Source: Malania oleifera (lineage: Eukaryota > Streptophyta > Magnoliopsida > Santalales > Ximeniaceae). From it: a DNA stretch of 64,000 nucleotides. The notes below the pieces were generated by a model that ran no database searches, was not told where the DNA came from, and was given only the letters and a program-made list of their open reading frames with translations. Below are positions 10,897 through 20,409 of the stretch, piece by piece. The DNA lies in contig NC_080418.1 in assembly GCF_029873635.1 (NCBI RefSeq), positions 9,629,062 through 9,693,061 of the forward strand, read 5' to 3'. Both the position numbers and the translations under genes were made by a program. The number at the start of each line of letters is the position of its first letter. Positions within the stretch are counted from its first letter, which is position 1.

Positions 10897-13050
10897 CTTG
10901 TAACGCCCCGAACCTACCAAATGGGGCCCAGGGTGTTATGATACCAGTCACACATCTCTGATACAATTCACACAGTAGAACTATTTAAACAACTTCAAAT
11001 AAAATACCATAGTACTATATACATGCATTCAAACTCATAAAGAAGCATAACCAAATTCTCCATATTACATAACAAGAAAAGAAATTAAACATAAAACTTT
11101 ACTTATATTTGTTCTTTAACCATTCACAAAACTAAACCCCGCCCCGGAGCTTTCTAAGCTCGATCACCTGAAGAACCTAAAAAGAATAATAAATCACCGA
11201 GTTTAGATACCTCTTGGAAAGGAAGAAAAAGTTATAACAGCGTGTGGTAGAGAGTTAGTACATACAAAAATAATAATCTATTATTCAATATCATTAGCAC
11301 CAAAGAATCTGCATCATCAATTACATCACTGACATCTGATAACATACACACAACTTAAATATTTTTAGTGATAATTCCCTAGAATAAGGAAGTTTACCCG
11401 CCCATACAAGTAGCTTCTCTCTACTCAAACACTAATGCTAGGACACTCACCTTACTCAGTAAGTCCTCAGGTTATGTATCCACGCAAAGTCTCCGAGAAT
11501 AGGGAAGATTACCCATCCATACAAGTAGCTTCCCTCTGCTCTGGTACAATAGAAAATTACCAGGGCACTCACCTTTCTCAGCAAGGTCTCAGGTGGAGAA
11601 TTCTACTTTACCATAAATACTAATGTAATTAAAGTTACACGCATTCAATGCTAATCATTTCACAAAGATTCACGTATACACACATATCACAACCCATCCT
11701 CATAGGATATACACATACTTCATTCACACCCACACAGGGTCCATATCCACACAAGTAATACAGTCCTCAAAAGACTCACATCCACATAGGAATATCATCC
11801 ACACGGGACTCACAACCACACAAGTTACTACACAAGCTTCCCAACCACACAGGTTACAAATCCACACACACAACCCCGTTCATAATAAATCGGTAAAACA
11901 ACTTCCTCATTCTAGCGCCAATGTTTTACCCCTTTAATATAAATGTCCATATAACGACATCCTCATACCACTGCCAGCGTTATATGGTGATTTAACTACC
12001 TCTGAACACTACACATCCAATTCATGTAAGCACATCAATGCATTCAATATACAGTATTTATTCATCCAAATCGCATCACAACCAATCAGAATTTGCAACC
12101 CAAACAGTAACCACAAGTGAACAATAATCGTAATCAAGTAGTACTCGCAACCATTTAATTATGAAAGCTATTTTCATGCCACACAATTTTTCCTAAATAT
12201 GATATATAATCAAAATCTTTTTTTTATCCAAAAGTCTAACCGTTCAGAAAATTATACCTATATATATATATAATTATATACTTGAATTTAACCAATTTAA
12301 AATTAATTAAAAAGCTGCTATAACGTATTCCCCTTACCTGCTCCTCGAGATTCTGCCTAAATCGAATAGAAAATGAAACCCTGTATTCCAAAAATCCTAA
12401 TTTAATTAGTTTTGTCACGTCCCGAACCCAAAAATGGGACCCGGAGGTGAATTTGAGTAACCTAACTTGTCTCTATATTAATTTAAACATACATGATACA
12501 ATACAAATAGAGGGTCCGACCTCGTGGGGTGAACGGATGCCCACATACACACATACAACCATCCACACTCATCCATAATACGCAGCGAAATACAGTCTTT
12601 TATACATAGATAGTATCATACCAGAGTCTATATAAACTAGGATATACATTCCCATAATACAAAACATCCCCCCCCCCAGGTGTCTACAAAAACCATCCCG
12701 ACAACCTGGTTACAAAAACCCGTACCTAGTAGGTACTAGCAGTAGCTACGACACCCTTGCTCCCAGATTCTAGGATGCTACTTACGACTATTTGAGGGAC
12801 CTGAAAAACATTGATATATATTCGGGTTGAGACACCTCTCAGTAAGGGAGAAAGCAGGTTATATCAGTGTGTGGCATACCAGGGTTATTTTACATACTTC
12901 ATAACACTATAAAAGATATGATACAGTTGAAACATTTCCATACAATTTCATACATATACATACACTTCCATACAGTTCCAGTATTTTCACAAAAATCATT
13001 CCAGTACATACAATACCCAAAACATACGGTCAGTGTCGTCATACTAGTTC

Positions 13051-13450
13051 GCAACTACACAAGGTCACCTCGTCCCATAGCGATTACATTGCTACATACG
13101 CAACTACGTTGCGACGACCGAGGCCCAATAGTGATTACATTACTCCATACGCAACTACACAAGGTCACCTAGTCTCACGTCAATTACATTGCTACATACG
13201 CAACTACAATGTGACGACTTAGGCCCAATAGTGATTACATTACTACATATGCAACTACACAAGGTCACCTAGTCTCACAGCGATTACATTACTACACACG
13301 TAACTACGAAGTGACGACTCAGGCCCAATAGTGATTACATTACTACATACGCAACTACACAAGGTCACCTAGTCTAACCACAATTACATTGCCGCATGCA
13401 CAACTATGCTGCGACAACTCAGGCCCACAGTGATTACATTGCTACATACA
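13051..13450. repeat. Four 100-bp tandem units in solo LTR S2
   Basis: The phrase GCAACTACACAAGGTCACCT recurs at 13051, 13151, 13251 and 13351, an exact 100-bp period. Each unit contains two related ~50-bp halves marked by GATTACATT and CATACGCAACTAC. The copies differ by a few bases each. Confidence 0.93.
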
Positions 13451-14247
13451 GTGTAGAACACATCCTTCGGTGACTAGCCGGAACATACTAGTGACCTTTC
13501 ACACCCAAGATATAGAGTCGGCCACTCTTGCCCATGGTAGTTAACCGATACATGGTTGTTTTATAAATCCATGGAATCATTTTGGAACTCACGTTCTTAA
13601 ACATTTCAGCGTACAGTAATTAGCTGCCACATAGCTGTTTCACAAATACCTAGAACAATTACAAATATCCATACATACCACACTTATTTGGTTTGCGGCA
13701 AATCATATCATTTACAATTTCAAGTATACAGTTTGTGCAAATATGGATTTCAGTCACCTCAATAATACAGTTTTAGTATAACCAATAATTTTCCAAACAA
13801 AGTAGAGATGATACCTGAAATCTCCAATTTTTCCCAAAAATTATAACCCGAAAATCCCGCATTTTTACCCAATAGATTTCCCTAAATAAGTAGTTAAAAC
13901 ATACATACGATCGTAACCTATAAGCTTACCGATCCTGATTTCAAAAATGGACTGATATAAACTGAATCCCCTTACCTTAACCCGAATTCCAACTACGAAC
14001 TCTACAGTCCTCAAAACTATGAACCAAGACTCCAAAACCTACAAACCACAATACAGTACATGCTTACAATCCGTACTACTACACATATACCGAATCAAAA
14101 ATGAAAATCGAGCCTTACCTCGATTTTAACCTGAAACCAGAAATCCTCCGAAACGAGATTCCGATCCGCTAGAAACGTAAAGAATACTTCACTGATCCTC
14201 GCAGTAACTTTGGATAGGCGATTCCGGCGACAACGGTGAAGCAATCG

Positions 14248-14248
<1 letters not shown>

Positions 14249-14298
<50 letters not shown>
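14249..14298. repeat. (GA)n microsatellite in LTR leader
   Basis: Roughly 25 AG repeats. In the minus-strand orientation of the LTR this is a CT-rich leader just downstream of the TATA-like site, a position also CT-rich in the other LTRs here. Confidence 0.95.
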
Positions 14299-14301
<3 letters not shown>

Positions 14302-15533
14302 CGAGTTCTAGAGAGAGAGAGTATTTAGGGAAACTTAGCCCGAAAGCAACTAAAAATATCCTTTTAAAGACCTTTGACCCAAGGGATTTCGTCGACGAAT
14401 TGGCGTTCCTTGTCGACGAAGTCTTTAGGGATTTCATCAACGAGAAAGAAATTTTGTCGACGAATCCTGATATTTCCAACTTCCGCCTCTCGGATTTTCC
14501 TCGTTGACAAACCTCTGAATTTTGTCGACGAATTTTGGCATCGTCGACGAAATTTGCAGAATTCCATTTTTATCCCCTCTTTTACATAATAAACTCACAT
14601 CTCACGGTTCGGGTTCTTACAAGTTTAACCCTAGGATATTTATCATTTAACATCTCCTAGGCCCACACACTCCCAATACTTAATTTAATATTAAAAATAC
14701 CCTACTTACCCTAGTTTTGGAGTGGTACTCAAGTACTCCAAACTGAAAATCTGTTCCGCCTATGTTGTAGAAAATCTTCTCAAGGACCTCATGGTGGTTT
14801 CTAATCGTCAATCCGGGCTGAATTGGGTTTGAAATCGAAGGGAGAAGGTGAGGGAGCCATAGGTAGAGAGAGAGTGGCATGAGGAGAGAGAATTTCTCGC
14901 TTAAAATGAAAGCTTCCCTATTTATAGGCAAGGCTTCGTCGACGAGACACGTGGATTCGTCGACGAGCCCAAGAAGAATGTTCGTCGACGAAACGATGAG
15001 TTTGTTGACGAATCTCTGAAATACCCAAAACCTCTCTCTGTAAATCTTTGTTGACAAGACACATATACTCGTTGATGAAACCCAAAAGATCGTTCGTCGA
15101 CGAGAAGATCAAATTTGTCGACTTGATACCCTTTTTAAATTTCTTTTCCTTTTCTTTTATTTTCCCCTTTTTCCTTTTATTTTTTTTTTATTTTTCTGAG
15201 TTCGGGTTATTACACTGTCTGCATATCATAACTAACATATTTATCTAACTGAAATCTCATATCATCAATTAACCTAACGTCCTTATTCTCAATTTAAACT
15301 TCAGTCCAGCAATTGAGAAACACAACCCAACAATAGTTTATTATGACTTTCCTGAAATTGTCACCCCAGGAAAGACAAGAAACCACTATGAAAATACTGT
15401 TTCCCAATTACGGAACAAAACCCTAAATCCTCTTCTTAACTTCCTAACCTTAACTCACTAAATTTCCGAACTATTCCTATACTCTGGTATTGTTTTCGCT
15501 ATACACTAAAGTCTATAAAGCCTAGAAACCTAA

Positions 15534-15545
15534 GCTCTAATACCA
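15534..15545 (-). other. Primer-binding site of element E
   Basis: GCTCTAATACCA is the reverse complement of the tRNA-Met PBS with one mismatch. It lies 3 bp from the LTR end. Confidence 0.75.
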
Positions 15546-15548
15546 AAC

Positions 15549-17698
15549 TGTAACGATCTCAAATTTCATCAATATTATTTTTTTTTTCATACTAAAAATA
15601 TTCTGATACCATAAGAAGTAGTCAAAGTCAACCTGAACTCATAGGTACTAGGAATTTACCTGTTTATGCATACATGTCATTTAAGTAGTGGAACTATAAC
15701 ATACTTGACTTATACAATACGAGAGTTTCACAATTCCTACATATACACATATATACCCCAAAAATCTATCCTGCTTCCGACTCTACTACTTACCCTACAA
15801 CTAAGGTAATATCAATGAACTCCTCTATCACAGAGCTCACTCCACTCGTCTGTCGGGGTTTCCTAAAATATTTGTAATGTTGGGGTGAGACACCTCTCAG
15901 TAAAGAAAATAGACTAATATCAGTGTGTGGCAATGTGAGTTTTATCATGTTATAAACATATACTGCAAATAATATAATTGTAATATATCTTAAGCTATAA
16001 TTGATAACACATGAAAATATGTACTTTTATACATAATCTTACTATATCATAATGAATTTTGTATCATTTAAATCATCTGTTAAATCTGTATATTACTGAA
16101 ATCATACCCTAGATATATAACTGTATATCATAAATTAACCCCGCATGATTCAAGTTGTGCAGCCCGTAGCCTGGACTTAACTCTAGTTGGCCTACCAGGT
16201 TAAGTCAAACATGACATAACTACGCATGATTGCCTACCTAACCTAGTCTGCCCATCCTACTCTTTGCAATACTTCACGGGTCAATACACAGTGGGTATCC
16301 TACTTTCCGCTATATTTCGGCAAATCGGCCTCTTACCCACACTTCCTGAATAGTGTGGTTGGAGTGTCGGCGATATACCAACCTAGTCTGCCCATCCTAC
16401 TCTCCGTCAACATCTCGGATCGACACACTGTGGTTATTCTATTTGTTTAGACTACCTGGTCTACCTATCCTACTCTTTGTCAACCTCTTGGGTCGGCACA
16501 CTGGAGTCTAGCTAGCTAGCTACGGTACCATGCTCTTAACATACTTAATCCATCCAGGTTCTGTTAAATATAATGCATTTCACATAATATATTTCTGTTC
16601 GTAAATAACTTTCTAAAATAAAATATAGCTTTTACATATTTCTGAATAAAAGCTATCATTTCATAATTTTTGAATAAATTGTCATATTAAAACTGATCAT
16701 GGCATCTGCATCGACAATCATATCACGACATCTACACCGGCTATCATTACACAACATTTGCGCCGGTTGTCATTACACAACATATTACAAATATCTTATC
16801 TTCTGTACTGTTTATGATCTTTCTAAAAACTACTGTAAAATCATACTTATTTTATGAAATAATAACATATTCTGACATACTGTTACTACATTAAACTTAT
16901 ACTCGAGTTCTACTCTATATTATACTATAACATGCTATAAAATCTGTTTTCTCTGTTCAACACTAGTATTCCCAAAAACTATATTAATTCATAAATAAAT
17001 TTCTAAAAATACCCAACTTAATTTATTCCCTTTCCTCTTTCCTATTAAGCTTGTTGAAACTCTAAATCTACGCCCCACGCCGTTCAAAGTTCAAAACCCT
17101 GAAATTCATATTTCCCAAATTTAATCAACTCAACCCCTAGTATAATTATCATTCAGTATTTCCTAGGCTCTATACACTCTAAATTAACCATTAAACTCTA
17201 AAATACCTTACTTACACTAATTTTGGAGTGGTGCCTCGGAACCCCAAGTTGAAAATCTGCTCCGGTGAAGTTGCATAGAATCTTCCCATGAACCTCGTGG
17301 TGGTTCCTAATCGTCAAAATGGGGCTTAACAGAACGAGAATCGAAGTAAAATGGAGGTAGGGCCATAGGGTTTGATGAGGGGGAGAGAGAGAGAGAGAGA
17401 GAGAGAGCAATTGTTTTTAATTTACAAATGAAGTCGCGAGTTCTTTATAACCTCAGCACTTCCAGAAAAAATCGTCGATCGTTTTTTTTTTTTTTTTTTG
17501 GTGTTACAAAAACCGTCGACAGTTTGGTCTTTATCCAAACATATTTAACCATTTACCCTATTATCCTGCTGCGATAAAAAGAAAATCGTCGACGGTTTTC
17601 TGTGCCCCTCTCCAAACCGTCGACGGTTTGGGCTTCCCAAACCGAATTTCCTTCTTTTCCTTATTTATTTTAATTATTAAATTCTTCGAGCCTCTACA
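15549..17698 (-). repeat. 5' LTR of element E
   Basis: 2150 bp, minus orientation (TGTAGAGGCTCG to GATCGTTACA). Near its promoter end it carries a 20-bp perfect palindrome CCAAACCGTCGACGGTTTGG (17612-17631) and related copies (17475-17632). A TATA-like TTATAAAG follows near 17443-17450, a GA tract at 17382-17407, a GTAAGTAAG donor-like site near 17210, and the GCCACACACT / TTACTGAG / GTCTCACC box with ATTTTAG at 15860-15935. The middle (16180-16510) has about three degenerate copies of a CCTAGTCTGCCCATCCTACT unit. Confidence 0.8.
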
Positions 17699-18881
17699 AC
17701 TGAGCCATTGACGCCGACCATATATTAACCAGAGTGACCCATGCCAAGCACTATAAATGACATATCTACCGGGGTCAAACCTCGCCAGTATAAAAGGGGT
17801 ACTACGGAGAGGTTAAGGTATCTCATTCTAACCCAATTTCACTGTTACTTACAACCTCTTTAAAGCACTCCCTTACTTAGGCAGTGGTGAGATCCCCCAG
17901 AGTACACCCCGGGTCCTCCAAGCCACGTTTGTTTTCATCCTTTTCAGGTGATCGGGATCGAAAAGCTTGCCGGAGGTCAAATCGATATTTTTAGCAGCAA
18001 TAAAACTAATTGATTCATTTCATTGTTCTTAAATAGAAAATTACACTACATCGACAACAACGGTGGGAAGATATTAGCGGCAAAGCTGCGACACTACGTG
18101 GGCATCCACCTTCCGACAGCTGCTCTGTTACACCTTCCAACCCACCACCCTTCGTTTTCAAAGGCATCCACTTTATCCACAACGTGGAAACCTGTCATCG
18201 AAATATGGGGCGGAAGAGGCCTCACATCAGCAGCGTCAACCACCTCCCTCATCGGCTACCCTGCTTCCTTGTCCAAAAGCAAAGTAAGGTACTCCATCAA
18301 AAAAGGCCTCACATCGGCGGCCTTCTCTCTGTTACATGATCGTTCACATTTCGTCGATGACCCTTGTGTGCCTAGCCGTGGTGAACGGCGTATCTGCGTT
18401 CCTAACCAATATATGGTGCCTCTCGCCTCGCGTCATGGTGTTCGTGGATGCAAAACTTGCTACTTCGTGTAGCATTTTTTTCAAAAAAAATTCTCAAATC
18501 TCATTGGATGGTCCAGGGAAATTTAAGCAAAACTCGCTGGTCCAACTATCGCTACACTAAGCAGTGAGATTACGTAAGCGTTAAAATGAAAAAATTTTTC
18601 CTAAACAGTGTATTATTTTATATTTTATTATAAAATAATAATAAACGTAGAAAAAACTCCTCGCTTTAATGTTTTGTATGGTGTGTATATACACACACAC
18701 ACACTAATATATTAAAATAGAACCTCTTACGTCCTAACCTAAAAACATCAAAATTTCAAAACCTAATTTCATAAATTTTAAAATATAATTTTATTTTTTG
18801 ATTGAAAAAGTAGAGGTTAACCCTCCGCATAGAGGACGCACGTAAAGAGACTAATATATTGTAGGACATTCGTATCCACCA
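17699..18881. other. Gene-poor stretch with a probable Tat/Ogre-type LTR fragment
   Basis: 17699-18000 contains TATAAAAGGGG (about 17792), a CACTGTTACTTAC stretch and a TTTTCAGGTGATCGG end. This reads like the 3' half of a plant Tat/Ogre-type LTR; no ends or duplication are visible. A 149-codon open frame at 18023-18472 has no recognisable domain, and I do not call it a gene. 18560-18880 is AT-rich with a short CA tract. Confidence 0.4.
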
Positions 18882-18953
18882 GTCGTTGTAGTATAGTGGT
18901 GAGTATTCCCGCCTGTCACGCGGGTGACCCGGGTTCGATCCCCGGCAACGGCG
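18882..18953 (+). tRNA. tRNA-Asp (anticodon GTC)
   Basis: A 72-nt cloverleaf with no intron. The acceptor stem GTCGTTG pairs with CAACGGC (one T-G wobble). The D arm contains AGTGGT, the anticodon stem is CCCGC/GCGGG, and the loop CTGTCAC has anticodon GTC at 18915-18917. The T stem CCGGG/CCCGG holds TTCGATC, and the discriminator base is G. The B-box sequence GGTTCGATCC is perfect. A T-run (18955-18958, then 18960-18963) provides the RNA polymerase III terminator. The gene looks intact and functional; it supplies Asp-tRNA for GAC/GAT codons. It lies 157 bp upstream of the start codon of the next protein gene. Confidence 0.98.
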
Positions 18954-18954
18954 C

Positions 18955-18963
18955 TTTTCTTTT
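18955..18963 (+). terminator. RNA polymerase III terminator of tRNA-Asp
   Basis: TTTTCTTTT begins two bases after the tRNA 3' end, the usual T-run termination signal. Confidence 0.85.
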
Positions 18964-19110
18964 CTTCTACTACTCAAATTTTGATTATTCCTTCCTTCCT
19001 CTTCTTTTTCTTTTCTTTGCTTGCCGGAAAAGCGACTTGAACTGAAAATTTTAAAATTTGGAAAACCGGTAGTGTGTCTGTTATTCGGTTCCTACTCCGT
19101 CCAGCCGGCA

Positions 19111-19659
19111 ATGGCCGCAGTCAACTCGCGCCGGACTTCCACTACGAGCACCCACATAATGGCTCTCGACGGCATAGTCACCGTGAACTCTCTGTTCACG
19201 ATAGCGGTCTTTCTCGGCCTCTCCTTCAACCTCTCCGACCCCCAAACCACCCTTGTATACGCCGCCGACCCCGCCTGCGTCGCTGATACTTCCATCGCCG
19301 AACGCCTCATCTCTTTCCACGTTTACTCCTTTAGTTCCTTCCTCTTCTCCAGCCTTCTCGCCTCGAGCATCAAACAGGCCATCAAGGTCTCTAGCGCCGG
19401 CGACGGAGAGCGGCGCAATTCACCCTCAGAGCACGTTAACAGGACGGCGCTCCGATCTGTACTCCTAGCCTCTGCGGCCGGATCCGTCTCCGGCTGCGCC
19501 TTCTTGACGCTGGCTCTGGTGGATCTGGTCCAGATCAAGCTCGGTACCTTGGCTTGCCGAAACCCATACAGCTTCGCCGCCGCCGGTCCTTTGGTGATCC
19601 TCGTTCCTTCGGCGCTTCTCGCATACGTCTGCATTGTGCTTTACGCCTTCACTCGCTAG
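19111..19659 (+). CDS. Four-helix membrane protein of a plant-specific family, 182 aa
   Basis: A single-exon gene for a 182-residue hydrophobic protein. I start at the ATG at 19111 (context GGCAATGGC); the open frame extends upstream without another ATG. The N-terminus is short and Ser/Thr-rich. Four likely membrane helices lie at residues about 24-44, 66-88, 113-141 and 155-179. Residues 15-38 (HIMALDGIVTVNSLFTIAVF) are the segment I associate with uncharacterised plant proteins, possibly relatives of Arabidopsis MEE60; that link is from memory and weak. The loop at 93-112 is polar. Codons are strikingly G/C-ended compared with the AT-rich surroundings. AATAAA at 19725-19730 is a likely poly(A) signal. 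Biochemical role unknown; probably an endomembrane or plastid membrane protein. Confidence 0.85.
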   Translation: MAAVNSRRTSTTSTHIMALDGIVTVNSLFTIAVFLGLSFNLSDPQTTLVYAADPACVADTSIAERLISFHVYSFSSFLFSSLLASSIKQAIKVSSAGDGERRNSPSEHVNRTALRSVLLASAAGSVSGCAFLTLALVDLVQIKLGTLACRNPYSFAAAGPLVILVPSALLAYVCIVLYAFTR

Positions 19660-19724
19660 GGTTTCGCTTCGCCTACAAGTCGTCCGTAATTCCCGATGCT
19701 TGGAGTTGGGGTTTGTATATTGTA

Positions 19725-19730
19725 AATAAA
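19725..19730 (+). promoter_or_regulatory. Poly(A) signal candidate
   Basis: AATAAA lies 66 bp after the stop codon of the membrane protein gene. Confidence 0.5.
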
Positions 19731-20409
19731 TTAGAAATGTTATTTTCTTTTAATTGTATTGCCAGAACTGTGAACGATCAAATATTGTCTCCCTTTGTGT
19801 AAAAATTAATTCAGTTTTGATTTCCTGTAGAATCGTAGAAGTATTGAAATCCATACTCCTAAACTGCCATGAATTCTATATGTTATTGGTAAACTATTGT
19901 TTTAGCATGGAAATTCTCATGGTTAGATTATGAACAAATGCTTTCTTGAAGTTGAAGTCATTTTGTTTTTACTTCTCAGCAGTTTGTTGCCAAGTTGATT
20001 TATTAAATTGATTGAAATACAGTGCTTTTTTGGAATGTGCAGTATTAGTTCCTATTGTATAGAGCGGCTGGTTTCGTTTGCTGTTTTATAATATAATATT
20101 GCCATGAAGTTGGCAGTGTTGCTGCTATACTTCGCATCTAACTAGCTCCGTTAATCAAGAAGTCAGCTGAGAAGCTTGCTGTTATAGCAAATTTTGCTCA
20201 TTCAATAGCATTTCCTTCGGAATACTAAGAGTGTTATATAATTATATTCCACCATTCTGGGATCTGTCTCTTGATAGAGGCCCATGTGCATAGCCCTTTT
20301 CATCCCGAATGATGATGTGCTTTCGTGTTGAGAGATATAAATCTCCCGTAGCAAACTATTGTGCTATCTTCTCTTGGATTGGAATGGCTTGTTCTAGGAA
20401 CAACATTTT
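19731..20409. other. Intergenic region between two host genes
   Basis: About 0.7 kb of ordinary AT-rich sequence. It should hold the end of the upstream 3' UTR and the promoter and 5' UTR of the glycosyltransferase gene. I see no clear TATA box, repeat or ORF of note. Confidence 0.5.

Larger units (their letters stand above)
12413..14621 (-). mobile_element. Solo LTR S2 in the 5' LTR of element D
   Basis: The element is 2209 bp with ends TGTCACG and TTCTTACA, and a perfect 5-bp duplication AGTTT (12408-12412 and 14622-14626). Read on the minus strand it starts TGTAAGAACCCGAACC and ends GGGACGTGACA, close to the LTR of element B. It contains a 100-bp tandem array (13051-13450), a GA tract (14249-14298), GTCGAC palindromes (14388-14550), a GAG|GTAAG donor-like site (14118) and a TTTTTCAG acceptor-like site (12801). 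Confidence 0.92.
6760..15214 (-). mobile_element. Element D: Ty3/Gypsy, minus strand, partial, with nested solo LTRs
   Basis: This fossil element reads right to left. Its 5' LTR lies at 10899-15214 (interrupted by a solo LTR at 12413-14621), its PBS at 10885-10896, its leader at about 10500-10884, and its gag leftward to 6779 (interrupted by a solo LTR at 7446-10328). Its pol and 3' LTR are not in the window; they would lie left of element A if A inserted into D. D's right end (ATTACA at 15214) sits in the leader of element E, so D probably inserted into E. Broken. Confidence 0.75.
10899..15214 (-). repeat. 5' LTR of element D, interrupted by a solo LTR
   Basis: On the minus strand this LTR runs from 15214 (TGTAATAACCCGAAC) to 10899 (GGGGCGTTACA). 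It is about 2.1 kb once the nested 12413-14621 element is discounted. It contains GTCGAC palindromes (14937-15122), a TATA box TATAAATA (14919-14926, minus), a leader box near 14760-14800, a GTAAG donor-like site at about 14709, and an acceptor-like CTTTTTAG with CACACGCT and TATCTAAACTCGG at 11165-11250. Confidence 0.8.
15215..17698 (-). mobile_element. Element E: Ty3/Gypsy leader and 5' LTR, minus strand
   Basis: About 330 bp of untranslated leader (15215-15533), a PBS (15534-15545), and a complete 5' LTR (15549-17698) remain. The rest of E is not seen in the window. The leader is cut off at 15214 by the end of element D, so E is the older of the two. Confidence 0.75.

Noticed and set aside
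13051-13450. Possible CRISPR array
   Set aside because: Units are contiguous 100-bp tandem copies without unique spacers, in a plant LTR.
14189-14589. Several overlapping open frames on both strands
   Set aside because: They read the GA microsatellite and the GTCGAC-type LTR repeats (repeated FVDE-like words); not coding.
19074-19802. Five other open frames over the membrane protein gene
   Set aside because: Shadows caused by G/C-rich third codon positions; the frame from 19111 has the coherent hydrophobic pattern.
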